This document shows, piece by piece, positions 8,218-16,359 of a stretch of 52,743 nucleotides of DNA (positions are counted from its first letter, which is position 1; every line of letters begins with the position of its first letter). The notes under the pieces are model-generated. The model searched no databases, was not told where the DNA came from, and saw nothing but the letters and a program-made list of their open reading frames with translations. Position numbers and translations under genes: made by a program. The stretch lies in the NCBI RefSeq assembly GCF_014656075.1, contig NZ_BNBS01000053.1:1-52743 (forward strand), written 5' to 3'. Source of the DNA: Streptomyces hydrogenans. GTDB taxonomy: Bacteria; Actinomycetota; Actinomycetes; Streptomycetales; Streptomycetaceae.

Positions 8218-9177
8218 GTGAACGCACCAGCAGCGCCAGAGCCCAGGGCCGAGGACCGGCCCGCCCGGCTCACCGTCGGAGTCGTCGGCGCCGGCCGCGT
8301 CGGCCCCGCCCTCGCCGCCTCCCTCCGGCTCGCCGGACACCGCCCCGTCGCCGTCTCCGCGGTCTCCGACGCCTCCCGGCGCCGGGCCGCCGCGCTGCTG
8401 CCGGACGTGCCGGTGGTGGAGCCCGCGCGGGTCCTCGCGCTCGCCGACCTCGTCCTGCTCACCGTCCCGGACGACGCCCTGCCGGGCCTCGTCGAGGGGC
8501 TCGCCGGGACCGGCGCCGTCCGTCCGGGCCAGCTGATCGTCCACACCTCGGGGCGGTACGGCGCCCGGGTCCTGGACCCGGCCCGCCGCGCGGGCGCCCT
8601 CCCGCTGGCCCTGCACCCGGCCATGACCTTCACCGGGACCGCCGTCGACGTGCAGCGGCTGGCCGGCTGCTCCTTCGGGGTGACCGCCCCGGAGGAGCTG
8701 CGGCTCGCCGCCGAGGCGCTGGTCATCGAGATGGGCGGGGAGCCCGAGTGGATCGCCGAGGAGGCCCGGCCGCTGTACCACGCGGCCCTCGCCCTCGGCG
8801 CCAACCACCTGGTGACCCTGGTGGCCCAGTCGATGGAGCTGCTCCGCACGGCCGGCGTCGCCGCCCCCGACCGGATGCTCGGCCCCCTCCTGGGCGCCGC
8901 GCTCGACAACGCGCTGCGGTCCGGCGACGCGGCCCTGACCGGCCCCGTCGCGCGCGGCGACGCCGGCACCGTCGCGGCCCACGTGGCCGAGCTCCGCAAG
9001 CACGCGCCCGGCACCGTCGCCGGCTACCTGGCGATGGCCCGCACGACCGCCGACCGGGCGCTCGCGCACGGCCTGCTCAAGCCGGAGCTGGCCCAGGACC
9101 TGCTGGGCGTCCTCGCCGCCGACCCCGCCGCCGACACGACCGGCCCCGCCGACGGGCCGCGAGGAGACGACCGATGA
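8218..9177 (+). CDS. Rossmann-fold/DUF2520 oxidoreductase-like protein
   Basis: A 319-residue protein with an N-terminal nucleotide-binding motif LTVGVVGAGRVGPALAASL (GxGxxG) and a C-terminal helical DUF2520 domain (from about residue 150, ALPLALHPAMTFTGT, then ARPLYHAALALGANHLV). The organisation is that of the ketopantoate-reductase/6-phosphogluconate-dehydrogenase superfamily. It is the first gene of the pantothenate/NAD/CoA operon and its stop overlaps panC (ATGA). M. tuberculosis has the same neighbour upstream of panC (Rv3603c). A role as an alternative ketopantoate reductase is a reasonable inference but unproven. The GTG at 8218 was preferred; an in-frame ATG at 8161 would add 19 residues. 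Confidence 0.85.
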   Translation: MNAPAAPEPRAEDRPARLTVGVVGAGRVGPALAASLRLAGHRPVAVSAVSDASRRRAAALLPDVPVVEPARVLALADLVLLTVPDDALPGLVEGLAGTGAVRPGQLIVHTSGRYGARVLDPARRAGALPLALHPAMTFTGTAVDVQRLAGCSFGVTAPEELRLAAEALVIEMGGEPEWIAEEARPLYHAALALGANHLVTLVAQSMELLRTAGVAAPDRMLGPLLGAALDNALRSGDAALTGPVARGDAGTVAAHVAELRKHAPGTVAGYLAMARTTADRALAHGLLKPELAQDLLGVLAADPAADTTGPADGPRGDDR

Positions 9178-10244
9178 GCCTGTTCGACCGGAAGAGCGCC
9201 GGGCGCCACGCGCCCGCAGAGCTGGTCCCGACGGTCGAGGACCTGGCGGACGTGCGCGCCCACTTCGGCGGCAAGCCCGGGCGCAACGCCGTCGTCATGA
9301 CCATGGGCGCCCTCCACGAGGGCCACGCCACCCTGATCCGGGCCGCCCGCGAGCGGGTCGGCGCGGACGGCTTCGTCGTCGTGACCGTCTTCGTCAACCC
9401 GCTCCAGTTCGGCGCCGGCGAGGACCTCGACCGCTACCCGCGCACCCTCGACGCCGACCTGGAACTGGCCTTCGCGAACGGAGCGAGCGCCGTCTTCGCC
9501 CCCTCCGCCGACGAGGTCTACCCCGGCGGGCGGCCCCAGGTCCGGATCACCGCCGGACCCATGGGCGAGCTCCTGGAGGGCGCCTCCCGGCCCGGGCACT
9601 TCGACGGCGTCCTCACCGTCGTCGCCAAGCTGCTCCACCTCACCCAGCCCGACCTGGCCTTCTTCGGGCAGAAGGACGCCCAGCAGCTGGCCGTCATCCG
9701 CCGCATGGCGGAGGACCTGAACTTCCCGGTCGAGATCGTCGGCGTCCCGACCGTCCGCGAGGCCGACGGCCTGGCCCTGTCGAGCCGCAACCGCTACCTG
9801 TCGGACCGCGAGCGGCACACCGCCCTCGCCCTGTCCCGGGCCCTGTTCGCCGCCCGCGACCGGCTCGCCGCGCAGGAGGCGCTGCACGCGCGCGCCGTCT
9901 CCCTGCCCGGCGCCCAGGGGCGGGCCGAGAACCGCGCGGAGGCGCTCTCCCGGCTGGGCGAGGCCCGGGCCGCCGCCGACGCCCACGCGGTCGCGCAGGC
10001 CGCCGAGGGCGGCGGGGCGGAGGCCGTACGGGCGGCCGCCCGTACGGTCCTGGACGAGGCCGCGAGGGCCGAGCCGCCGCTGGTCCTGGACTACCTGGCG
10101 CTGGTCGACCCGGCCGACTTCACCGAGGTCGAGGACGGCCACCGCGGCGAGGCGATCCTCGCGCTCGCCGCCCGCGTGGGCACCACCCGGCTGATCGACA
10201 ACATCCCGCTGACCTTCGGAGCGACCCAGGGAGCCGCCTCGTGA
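9174..10244 (+). CDS. panC: Pantothenate synthetase
   Basis: This enzyme ligates pantoate and beta-alanine with ATP to give pantothenate. The 356 residues contain the HIGH-like MTMGALHEGH (42-51), VTVFVNPLQFGAGEDLDRYPR, GHFDGVLTVVAKL, FFGQKDAQQLAVIRRM and the KMSKS-equivalent LSSRNRYLS. It is longer than the usual 280-310 residues because of an Ala-rich insertion after ALSRALFAARDRL (about residues 225-285), in the lid/dimer region. The ATG overlaps the previous stop (ATGA) and its own stop overlaps nadB (GTGA), so it is clearly in one operon. No panB or panD lies next to it. Confidence 0.95.
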   Translation: MSLFDRKSAGRHAPAELVPTVEDLADVRAHFGGKPGRNAVVMTMGALHEGHATLIRAARERVGADGFVVVTVFVNPLQFGAGEDLDRYPRTLDADLELAFANGASAVFAPSADEVYPGGRPQVRITAGPMGELLEGASRPGHFDGVLTVVAKLLHLTQPDLAFFGQKDAQQLAVIRRMAEDLNFPVEIVGVPTVREADGLALSSRNRYLSDRERHTALALSRALFAARDRLAAQEALHARAVSLPGAQGRAENRAEALSRLGEARAAADAHAVAQAAEGGGAEAVRAAARTVLDEAARAEPPLVLDYLALVDPADFTEVEDGHRGEAILALAARVGTTRLIDNIPLTFGATQGAAS

Positions 10245-11932
10245 CCGGAATACGGCTGCACGCCCCCGCCCCCGGCTGGGCCATCGACGCCGACGTCGTG
10301 GTGGTCGGCTCCGGCGTCGCCGGACTGACCGCCGCCCTGCGCTGCACCGCCGCCGGGCTCCGTACCGTCGTCGTCACCAAGGCCAGCCTGGACGAGGGCT
10401 CCACCCGCTGGGCCCAGGGCGGCATCGCCGCCGCGCTCGGCGACGGGGACACCCCCGGCCAGCACCTCGACGACACCCTCGTCGCCGGCGCCGGGCTCTG
10501 CGACGAGCCGGCCGTCCGCCTCCTCGTCACCGAGGGCCCCGACGCCGTCCGCCGGCTCATGGCCACCGGCGCCGACTTCGACCGCACCGAGGACGGCGAG
10601 ATCGCCCTCACCCGCGAGGGCGGCCACCACCGGCGCCGGATCGCCCACGCGGGCGGCGACGCCACCGGCGCGGAGATCTCCCGGGCCCTCGTCGAGGCGA
10701 TCCGCGAGCGCGGTGTGCGCACCGTCGAGAACGCGCTCGTCCTCGACCTCCTCAAGGACGACCGGGGCCGCACCGCCGGCGTCACCCTGCACGTCATGGG
10801 CGAGGGCCAGCACGACGGCGTCGGCGCCGTCCACGCCCCCGCCGTGGTCCTCGCCACCGGAGGCATGGGCCAGGTCTTCTCGGCCACCACGAACCCGTCC
10901 GTCTCCACCGGCGACGGCGTCGCCCTCGCCCTGCGGGCCGGTGCCGAGGTCTCCGACCTGGAGTTCGTGCAGTTCCACCCGACCGTGCTCTTCCTGGGCG
11001 CGGGCGCCGAGGGCCAGCAGCCGCTGGTCTCCGAGGCGGTCCGCGGCGAGGGCGCCCACCTGGTCGACGCGGACGGCGTCCGCTTCATGCTCGGGCAGCA
11101 CGAGCTGGCCGAGCTGGCGCCCCGGGACATCGTCGCCAAGGCGATCACCCGCCGCATGCAGGAGCAGGGCGCCGCGCACATGTACCTGGACGCCCGGCAC
11201 TTCGGCGCCGAGATGTGGGAGCACCGCTTCCCGACGATCCTGGCCGCCTGCCGGTCGCACGGCATCGACCCGGTCACCGACCCGATCCCGGTCGCCCCGG
11301 CCGCGCACTACGCCTCCGGCGGCGTCCGCACCGACCTGCGCGGCCGCACCACCGTCCCCGGCCTGTACGCCTGCGGCGAGGTCGCCTGCACCGGCGTGCA
11401 CGGCGCCAACCGGCTCGCCTCGAACTCGCTCCTGGAGGGCCTGGTCTTCGCGGAGCGGATCGCCGCCGACATCGCGGAGCACGGTCCGCACCGCGAGGGC
11501 GCCCGCCAGGAGGCGGCCGCGCCGAAGGTGCTGACGCTGCTCGCGCCCGAGGTCCGCCGGGAGATCCAGCGGATCATGACCCGGGACGCGGGCGTGCTGC
11601 GCTCGGCCGCGAGCCTGACGGCCGCGTCCGACGCCCTCGAAGCGCTCCGGCAGGACGCCGAGGAGGAGCGCAAGGCGGCCGAGCCGGGCGTCGACTCCTG
11701 GGAGACCACCAACCTGCTGTGCGTGGCCCGGGTCCTGGCCGCGGCCGCCCTGGCCCGCGAGGAGACCCGGGGCTGCCACTGGCGCGAGGACCGCCCGGAC
11801 CGGGACGACGAGCGGTGGCGCCGCCACCTGGTCGTCCGCCTCACGCCCGACCGCCGCCCGGTGGTGCGCACCACCGAGACGGCGGACTTTCCGCCCGTAA
11901 CCCCCGAAGCCCCCAGGGAGCCGCAGCCGTGA
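10241..11932 (+). CDS. nadB: L-aspartate oxidase
   Basis: A flavoprotein that oxidises L-aspartate to iminoaspartate, the first step of de novo NAD synthesis. The 563 residues show the FAD-binding VVVVGSGVAGLTAALRC (about 20-36), the STRWAQGGIAAAL loop, the ATGGMGQVFSATTN segment, the active-site HPTVLF and HYASGGVRTDLRGRT motifs, and the second FAD-contact GLYACGEVACTGVHGANRLASNSLLEG. The length is slightly above the E. coli enzyme. It overlaps panC and nadC by 4 nt each. NadA, which condenses iminoaspartate with DHAP, is not encoded here and must lie elsewhere. Confidence 0.96.
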   Translation: MTGIRLHAPAPGWAIDADVVVVGSGVAGLTAALRCTAAGLRTVVVTKASLDEGSTRWAQGGIAAALGDGDTPGQHLDDTLVAGAGLCDEPAVRLLVTEGPDAVRRLMATGADFDRTEDGEIALTREGGHHRRRIAHAGGDATGAEISRALVEAIRERGVRTVENALVLDLLKDDRGRTAGVTLHVMGEGQHDGVGAVHAPAVVLATGGMGQVFSATTNPSVSTGDGVALALRAGAEVSDLEFVQFHPTVLFLGAGAEGQQPLVSEAVRGEGAHLVDADGVRFMLGQHELAELAPRDIVAKAITRRMQEQGAAHMYLDARHFGAEMWEHRFPTILAACRSHGIDPVTDPIPVAPAAHYASGGVRTDLRGRTTVPGLYACGEVACTGVHGANRLASNSLLEGLVFAERIAADIAEHGPHREGARQEAAAPKVLTLLAPEVRREIQRIMTRDAGVLRSAASLTAASDALEALRQDAEEERKAAEPGVDSWETTNLLCVARVLAAAALAREETRGCHWREDRPDRDDERWRRHLVVRLTPDRRPVVRTTETADFPPVTPEAPREPQP

Positions 11933-12942
11933 GCACGCCCGAGGAAGCCCGTCCCGAGCCCGTGGACGTCCCTCTCATCCAGATCAGCTCGTACGAGGAG
12001 TCGGGCGGCTGCGGCGACGGCTGCGGCTGCGGCGACGCCGAGGAGTACGAGTGCGGGCTCGACCCCGCGCTCGCCCAGCTGCTCGCCGACGCCGGGCTGG
12101 ACCCCGTCCAGGTCGAGGACATCGCCCACCTGGCGATCGCCGAGGACCTCGACGGCGGCGTGGACGTGACGACCGTGGCGACCGTCCCCGAGGACGCCGT
12201 CGCGACCGCCGACTTCGTGGCCCGCGAGGCCGGTGTGGTCTCCGGTCTGCGGGTGGCGGAGGCGGTCCTTTCGATCGTCTGCACCGAGGAGTTCGAGGTC
12301 GAGCGGCACCGCGAGGACGGCGAGCGCGTCGAGCCCGGCGACCTGCTGCTCAGCGTCACCGCCCGCACCCGTGACCTGCTCACCGGCGAGCGCAGCGCGC
12401 TGAACATCCTGTGCCGCCTCTCCGGCATCGCCACCGCCACGCGCGCGTGGGCGGACGCCCTGGAGGGCACGAAGGCCAAGGTCCGCGACACCCGCAAGAC
12501 GACGCCGGGCCTGCGCGCCCTGGAGAAGTACGCGGTCCGCTGCGGCGGCGGCGTCAACCACCGGATGTCGCTGTCGGACGCGGCCCTGGTGAAGGACAAC
12601 CACGTGGTGGCCGCCGGCGGCGTCGCCGAGGCGTTCAAGGCCGTCCGGGAGACCTTCCCCGAGGTGCCGATCGAGGTCGAGGTCGACACGATGCACCAGG
12701 TCCGCGAGGTCCTGGACGCGGGCGCCGACCTGATCCTGCTGGACAACTTCACCCCGGACGAGACCGAGGAGGCGGTGGCCCTGGTCGCCGGCCGCGCCGT
12801 CCTGGAGTCCTCCGGCCGGCTGACGCTGGAGAACGCGGCGGCGTACGCGGCGACCGGCGTGGACTACCTCGCGGTCGGCGGCCTCACGCACTCCTCCCCG
12901 ATCCTCGACATCGGCCTGGACCTGCGCGAGGTGCGCGGCTGA
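11929..12942 (+). CDS. nadC: Nicotinate-nucleotide pyrophosphorylase (quinolinate PRTase)
   Basis: Converts quinolinate and PRPP to nicotinate mononucleotide. The 337-residue protein has the NadC core: AIAEDLDGGVDVTT, ERSALNILCRLSGIAT, the PRPP-site DTRKTTPGLRALEKYAVRCGGGVNHR, LVKDNHV, EVEVDT and LLDNF. It is about 50 residues longer than typical NadC because of an N-terminal extension with four cysteines (C28, C32, C34, C42) in a Gly/Asp-rich stretch, which looks like a metal- or redox-active tail. The GTG start overlaps nadB (GTGA) and the stop overlaps the coaX ATG by 1 nt. Confidence 0.95.
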   Translation: MSTPEEARPEPVDVPLIQISSYEESGGCGDGCGCGDAEEYECGLDPALAQLLADAGLDPVQVEDIAHLAIAEDLDGGVDVTTVATVPEDAVATADFVAREAGVVSGLRVAEAVLSIVCTEEFEVERHREDGERVEPGDLLLSVTARTRDLLTGERSALNILCRLSGIATATRAWADALEGTKAKVRDTRKTTPGLRALEKYAVRCGGGVNHRMSLSDAALVKDNHVVAAGGVAEAFKAVRETFPEVPIEVEVDTMHQVREVLDAGADLILLDNFTPDETEEAVALVAGRAVLESSGRLTLENAAAYAATGVDYLAVGGLTHSSPILDIGLDLREVRG

Positions 12943-13748
12943 TGCTGCTCACCATCGACGTCGGCAACACGCACACGGTCCTCGGGCTCTTCGACGGCGA
13001 GGAGATCGTCGAGCACTGGCGGATCTCCACGGATCCCAGCAGGACCGCCGACGAGATGGCGGTCCTGCTCCAGGGCCTGATGGGCATGCACCCGCTGCTC
13101 GGCGCCGAGCTGAGCGACGGCATCGAGGGGATCGCGATCTGCGCGACGGTCCCCTCGGTGCTGCACGAGCTGCGCGAGGTGACCCGCCGCTACTACGGGG
13201 ACGTGCCGGCGGTCCTCGTGGAGCCCGGCGTGAAGACGGGCGTGCCGATCCTCACCGACAACCCGAAGGAGGTCGGCGCGGACCGCATCATCAACGCGGT
13301 CGCGGCGGTCGAGCTCTTCGGCGGCCCGGCGATCGTGGTCGACTTCGGCACGGCGACCACGTACGACGCGATCACCGCGCGCGGGGAGTACGCGGGCGGC
13401 GCGATCGCCCCCGGCATCGAGATCTCGGTCGAGGCGCTCGGTGTGAAGGGCGCGATGCTCCGCAAGATCGAGCTGGTCCGGCCGCGCGGGGTGATCGGGA
13501 AGAACACGGTCGAGGCGATGCAGTCCGGCATCGTCTTCGGCTACGCGGGCCAGGTCGACGGGGTCGTCGCCCGCATGAAGCGCGAGCTGGTCGGCCCGAA
13601 GGGCGACCCCTCGGCCGTCACGGTGATCGCCACCGGCGGCCTGGCGCCGATGGTCCTGCGCGACTCGGCCGAGATCGACCGGCACGAGCCCTGGCTGACC
13701 CTGATCGGCCTGCGCCTGGTCTACGAACGGAACGTCTCCCGCATGTGA
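12942..13748 (+). CDS. coaX: Type III pantothenate kinase
   Basis: Phosphorylates pantothenate, the committed step to CoA, using the potassium-dependent ASKHA-fold type III enzyme. The 268 residues begin with the phosphate-binding MLLTIDVGNTHTVLGLF and contain PKEVGADRIINA, the VVDFGTATTYDAI motif with its catalytic Asp, and TVIATGGLAPM. The start codon is within TGATG at the nadC stop (1-nt overlap), so translation is coupled. It is the last gene of the operon; the next 262 bp contain degenerate GCGCACGGGC-like repeats and no strong terminator. Confidence 0.95.
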   Translation: MLLTIDVGNTHTVLGLFDGEEIVEHWRISTDPSRTADEMAVLLQGLMGMHPLLGAELSDGIEGIAICATVPSVLHELREVTRRYYGDVPAVLVEPGVKTGVPILTDNPKEVGADRIINAVAAVELFGGPAIVVDFGTATTYDAITARGEYAGGAIAPGIEISVEALGVKGAMLRKIELVRPRGVIGKNTVEAMQSGIVFGYAGQVDGVVARMKRELVGPKGDPSAVTVIATGGLAPMVLRDSAEIDRHEPWLTLIGLRLVYERNVSRM

Positions 13749-13969
13749 CCCACCCGCGCACGGGCCCCGCGCACGGGCCCCGCGTACGTGCTCCGGGCAC
13801 GGGCTCCGGGATCCGGCTCCGCACCGGCCACGCGTACGGGCTCCGCGCGGCATCGCGCGCGGTCCCCGCGGGTGGCCGTGCGGGTGGTCTCCCCGGTGCC
13901 GGGGGACCCGCGCGGGGGGCGGGAATCCGCAGGTGAGGGGGTGCGCGAGGGGTCGACGCGCCGGATGAT

Positions 13970-13996
13970 CGCTAAGCGAAATTTGTCCGATTAGCG
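13970..13996. promoter_or_regulatory. Inverted repeat upstream of the 14011 gene
   Basis: CGCTAA (13970-13975) and TTAGCG (13991-13996) form a 6-bp inverted repeat with 15 nt between. The region is AT-rich for this genome and sits just before a TATCGT hexamer (13999-14004) that ends 6 nt before the ATG at 14011. It may be an operator, but the arms are short. Confidence 0.35.
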
Positions 13997-14010
13997 CGTA
14001 TCGTCGGCCC

Positions 14011-14616
14011 ATGCCCACGCCATACGGATCCCGCGGCGGCATGGCGTTCAGCGCGGACGAGCTGCGTGTGCTCCGACGCGCCCTCGCCAACGCCCTCCAC
14101 CCCGCCCCCCTCCCGGACGAGGTCGTCCGCGACGCCCTCCGCCTGGCCGATTCCGTGGACGAGGCCGTGCACGAGGCGGGCCGGCTGCGCGCCTTCCTCC
14201 TCGCCGACCTGGTCCGCTACCGCGAGACCCTCCCCGGCTCGCTCGCCGGCTACCTGGACCTCCTGGAGGACGCCCTGGCCGGCGGGTACGACCCCGGGGC
14301 CGACGACCTCGCCGCCCTGCGCGCCCTGCGCGGCAACCCCGCCGCCGCCCGGCTGCTCGACCGCTGCCAGGTCCTCGCCGAACGCTCGGTGCGGACCCGC
14401 CTGGCACGGGTCTCCCAGGCCACCGGGAGCGCCCCGGCGTCCGCCTCCCGGGCCCGGCTGCTCGCCCTGCCCGGCGGCCGCGCGGCGGAGGAGCCCCGGC
14501 CCAAGCCGCCGACGCCCGCCCCGGCCGAACGCCCGGCGCCCAAGCCCTCCGAGGTCTTCCCGCCGCGCCGTCGCCCGGTACCCCCGCCCCCGCCCGAGGA
14601 ACGGGTCGCGGGCTAG
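14011..14616 (+). CDS. Conserved hypothetical protein, helical with a Pro-rich tail
   Basis: This 201-residue protein has an N-terminal helical half (MAFSADELRVLRRALANALHPAPLPDEVVRDALRLADSVDEAVHEAGRLRAFLLADLVRYRETLPGSLAGYLDLLEDALAGGYDPG in outline) and a Pro/Arg/Lys-rich disordered tail from about residue 155 (PPTPAPAERPAPKPSE). There is no signal peptide or TM segment. I do not recognise the family. The ATG at 14011 is 6 nt after TATCGT (13999-14004) and lacks a ribosome binding site, so a leaderless message is likely. The next gene starts 14 bp after its stop but has its own TACCCT hexamer. Confidence 0.7.
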   Translation: MPTPYGSRGGMAFSADELRVLRRALANALHPAPLPDEVVRDALRLADSVDEAVHEAGRLRAFLLADLVRYRETLPGSLAGYLDLLEDALAGGYDPGADDLAALRALRGNPAAARLLDRCQVLAERSVRTRLARVSQATGSAPASASRARLLALPGGRAAEEPRPKPPTPAPAERPAPKPSEVFPPRRRPVPPPPPEERVAG

Positions 14617-14630
14617 CTACCCTGGTCGGC

Positions 14631-14813
14631 ATGGACTACGTATCCGCGCTTTTGCCCCCCGTCGTGATGGCTGCGTTCTTCATCGCCCTCATCGTCGTGA
14701 TCGTCAAGTCCCAGGGCGGTCCGAACAAGGCCAAGGAGGACGCGGTGGTCGACGCCGCGCTCGCCCGCGCGGAGGCCGCCCGTCAGGCGGACGGATCCGG
14801 CTCCGGCTCGTAG
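14631..14813 (+). CDS. Small single-pass membrane protein (60 aa)
   Basis: A 60-residue protein with one N-terminal membrane segment (about residues 5-25, ALLPPVVMAAFFIALIVVIV), then a cytoplasmic helix rich in Ala, Lys and Asp (NKAKEDAVVDAALARAEAAR) and a Gly/Ser end. No known family. A TACCCT hexamer (14618-14623) ends 7 nt before the ATG, giving a predicted leaderless mRNA. A strong intrinsic terminator follows 16 nt after the stop. Confidence 0.75.
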   Translation: MDYVSALLPPVVMAAFFIALIVVIVKSQGGPNKAKEDAVVDAALARAEAARQADGSGSGS

Positions 14814-14829
14814 GACACCCCGACCCCGA

Positions 14830-14864
14830 GGGGCGCACGACCGTCTGTGGTCGGCGCCCCTTTT
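14830..14864 (+). terminator. Intrinsic terminator after the small membrane protein gene
   Basis: GGGGCGC followed by CGACC (separated by one bulged A, 14830-14842) pairs with GGTCG then GCGCCCC (14849-14860), followed directly by TTTT. This is one of the few hairpins here with a real U-tract. Confidence 0.85.
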
Positions 14865-14931
14865 GTCGCGTTATGGCGCGCTTCCCCGTTCAATAGCTGT
14901 TATTCCAGGTATCTCCCACTAGGGTGAGCCT

Positions 14932-15345
14932 GTGCCCCGCCCTCTGGGAGAACTCGAAGACGCCGTCATGACGCGCGTGTGGCAATGGAACCGCCCGGTG
15001 ACCGTCCGGGAAGTCCTGGAAGACCTCCAGCGGGAACGCTCCATCGCCTACACCACCGTCATGACCGTCCTGGACAATCTCCATCAGAAGGGCTGGGTGC
15101 GCCGGGAAGTCGAAGGCCGGGCCTATCGATATACCGCGGTCTCCACCCGCGCCGCCTACTCGGCCGCACTGATGAACGACGCCTGGGCGCAGAGCGACAA
15201 CCCCGCGGCCGCCCTGGTCGCCTTCTTCGGGATGATGTCCCCCGAACAGCGGGAGTCGCTGAACGACGCCATCCGGATCGTCCAGCGCGACAACCCGCTC
15301 CCCTCCGCGCCCGAGGAGGGCGACGGGGAACCGACGGCTTCCTAG
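14932..15345 (+). CDS. BlaI/MecI-family winged-helix repressor
   Basis: The 137 residues begin PRPLGELEDAVMTRVWQWNRPVTVREVLEDL and continue with the recognition helix segment AYTTVMTVLDNLHQKGWVRREVEGRAYRY, the hallmark of the BlaI/MecI/CopY family. The C-terminal helices for dimerisation are short. No BlaR-type sensor protease is adjacent, so the signal is unknown. The GTG at 14932 follows a TAGGGT hexamer (14920-14925) by 6 nt, so the transcript is probably leaderless. Its stop is 15 bp before argA, which has its own TACCGT box. Confidence 0.88.
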   Translation: MPRPLGELEDAVMTRVWQWNRPVTVREVLEDLQRERSIAYTTVMTVLDNLHQKGWVRREVEGRAYRYTAVSTRAAYSAALMNDAWAQSDNPAAALVAFFGMMSPEQRESLNDAIRIVQRDNPLPSAPEEGDGEPTAS

Positions 15346-15360
15346 CGGTACCGTCCCCCC

Positions 15361-15870
15361 ATGTCGAAAGCCGTCACCGTACGCCGTGCCCGCACCTCCG
15401 ACGTCGCCGCCGTGCGACGCCTGGTCGATCCCTACGCGCGCCGCGGCATCCTGCTCGACAAGGCGACGGTGACGTTTTACGAGGCCATCCAGGAGTTCTG
15501 GGTCGCGGAACGCGACGAGGACGCCGAGGTCGTCGGAGTCGGCGCCCTGCACGTCATGTGGGAAGACCTCGCGGAAGTCCGCACGCTCGCCGTCGATCCC
15601 GACTTCAAGGGCGCCGGCGTGGGGCATCAGCTCCTCACCAAGTTGTTGCAGACCGCACGCTGGCTCGGGGTGCGCAGGGTTTTCTGTCTCACCTTCGAAG
15701 TCGAGTTCTTCGCGAAGCACGGCTTCGTCGAGATCGGCGAGACCCCGGTCGACGGAGATGTCTACGCCGAGCTCCTGCGTTCCTATGACGAGGGTGTCGC
15801 CGAGTTCCTCGGTCTCGAACGAGTGAAGCCGAACACCTTGGGCAACAGCCGGATGCTTCTGCACCTGTGA
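15361..15870 (+). CDS. argA: Amino-acid N-acetyltransferase (N-acetylglutamate synthase type)
   Basis: A 169-residue stand-alone GNAT of the short ArgA type known in actinobacteria (M. tuberculosis Rv2747 is similar in size). It makes N-acetylglutamate for arginine synthesis. The sequence shows VRRARTSDVAAVRRLVDPYARRGILLDK at the start, the acetyl-CoA site LAVDPDFKGAGVGHQLL, RRVFCLTFEVEFFAKHGF, and a C-terminal dimer/substrate loop. The ATG is 6 nt after TACCGT (15349-15354) and has no SD, suggesting a leaderless mRNA. It is not linked to the arg operon here. Confidence 0.85.
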   Translation: MSKAVTVRRARTSDVAAVRRLVDPYARRGILLDKATVTFYEAIQEFWVAERDEDAEVVGVGALHVMWEDLAEVRTLAVDPDFKGAGVGHQLLTKLLQTARWLGVRRVFCLTFEVEFFAKHGFVEIGETPVDGDVYAELLRSYDEGVAEFLGLERVKPNTLGNSRMLLHL

Positions 15871-16023
15871 CCGTAACCCCGGAGGAACCCCGGCGGAACC
15901 CTATGTCCGAATCGCGCACGTTTCCCGCGTTGCCGGGGATCTGAACCTCTCCCAGGGGTTTGTGTTTTTCCGGGAAAAGCGGTTTCCTTTCCGCGTACTG
16001 CATTTTCGATGAAAGGAAATCCG

Positions 16024-16359
16024 GTGGCACAGAAGGTTCAGGTCCTTCTTGTCGACGACCTCGACGGCGTCGAGGCGGACGAGACCGTGACGTTCGCGCT
16101 GGACGGCAAGACCTACGAGATCGACCTCACCACCGCCAACGCGGAAAAGCTCCGCGGCCTGCTCGAGCCGTACACCACGAGCGGGCGCCGCACCGGCGGC
16201 CGCACCGCCGCGGGCCGCGGCAAGGGCCGCGTGGCCGCCTCCGGCAGCCCGGACACGGCGAAGATCCGCGCCTGGGCCAAGGAGAACGGCATGGAGGTCA
16301 ACGACCGCGGCCGCGTTCCCGCCCACGTCAAGGCGGCCTACGAGGACGCGAACCGCTGA
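16024..16359 (+). CDS. lsr2: Lsr2 nucleoid-associated xenogeneic silencer
   Basis: A 111-residue H-NS-like protein. The N-terminal dimerisation domain (AQKVQVLLVDDLDGVEADETVTFALDGKTYEIDL) is followed by a Gly/Arg linker and a C-terminal AT-hook-like DNA-binding domain that in this sequence contains IRAWAKENGMEVNDRGRVPAHVKAAY. Lsr2 with RGR grips the minor groove of AT-rich DNA and silences foreign genes. The GTG at 16024 is chosen because GAAAGGAAA lies just upstream; the ATG at 16009 overlaps that site. The 150 bp upstream are unusually AT-rich for this window. Its 3' end overlaps the convergent SCO3374-family gene by 22 bp. Confidence 0.96.
   Translation: MAQKVQVLLVDDLDGVEADETVTFALDGKTYEIDLTTANAEKLRGLLEPYTTSGRRTGGRTAAGRGKGRVAASGSPDTAKIRAWAKENGMEVNDRGRVPAHVKAAYEDANR

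Noticed and set aside
13745..13936. A 63-codon frame overlapping the coaX stop
   Set aside because: It covers degenerate GCGCACGGGC-type repeats, has no ribosome binding site and gives an Arg/Gly-rich random product.
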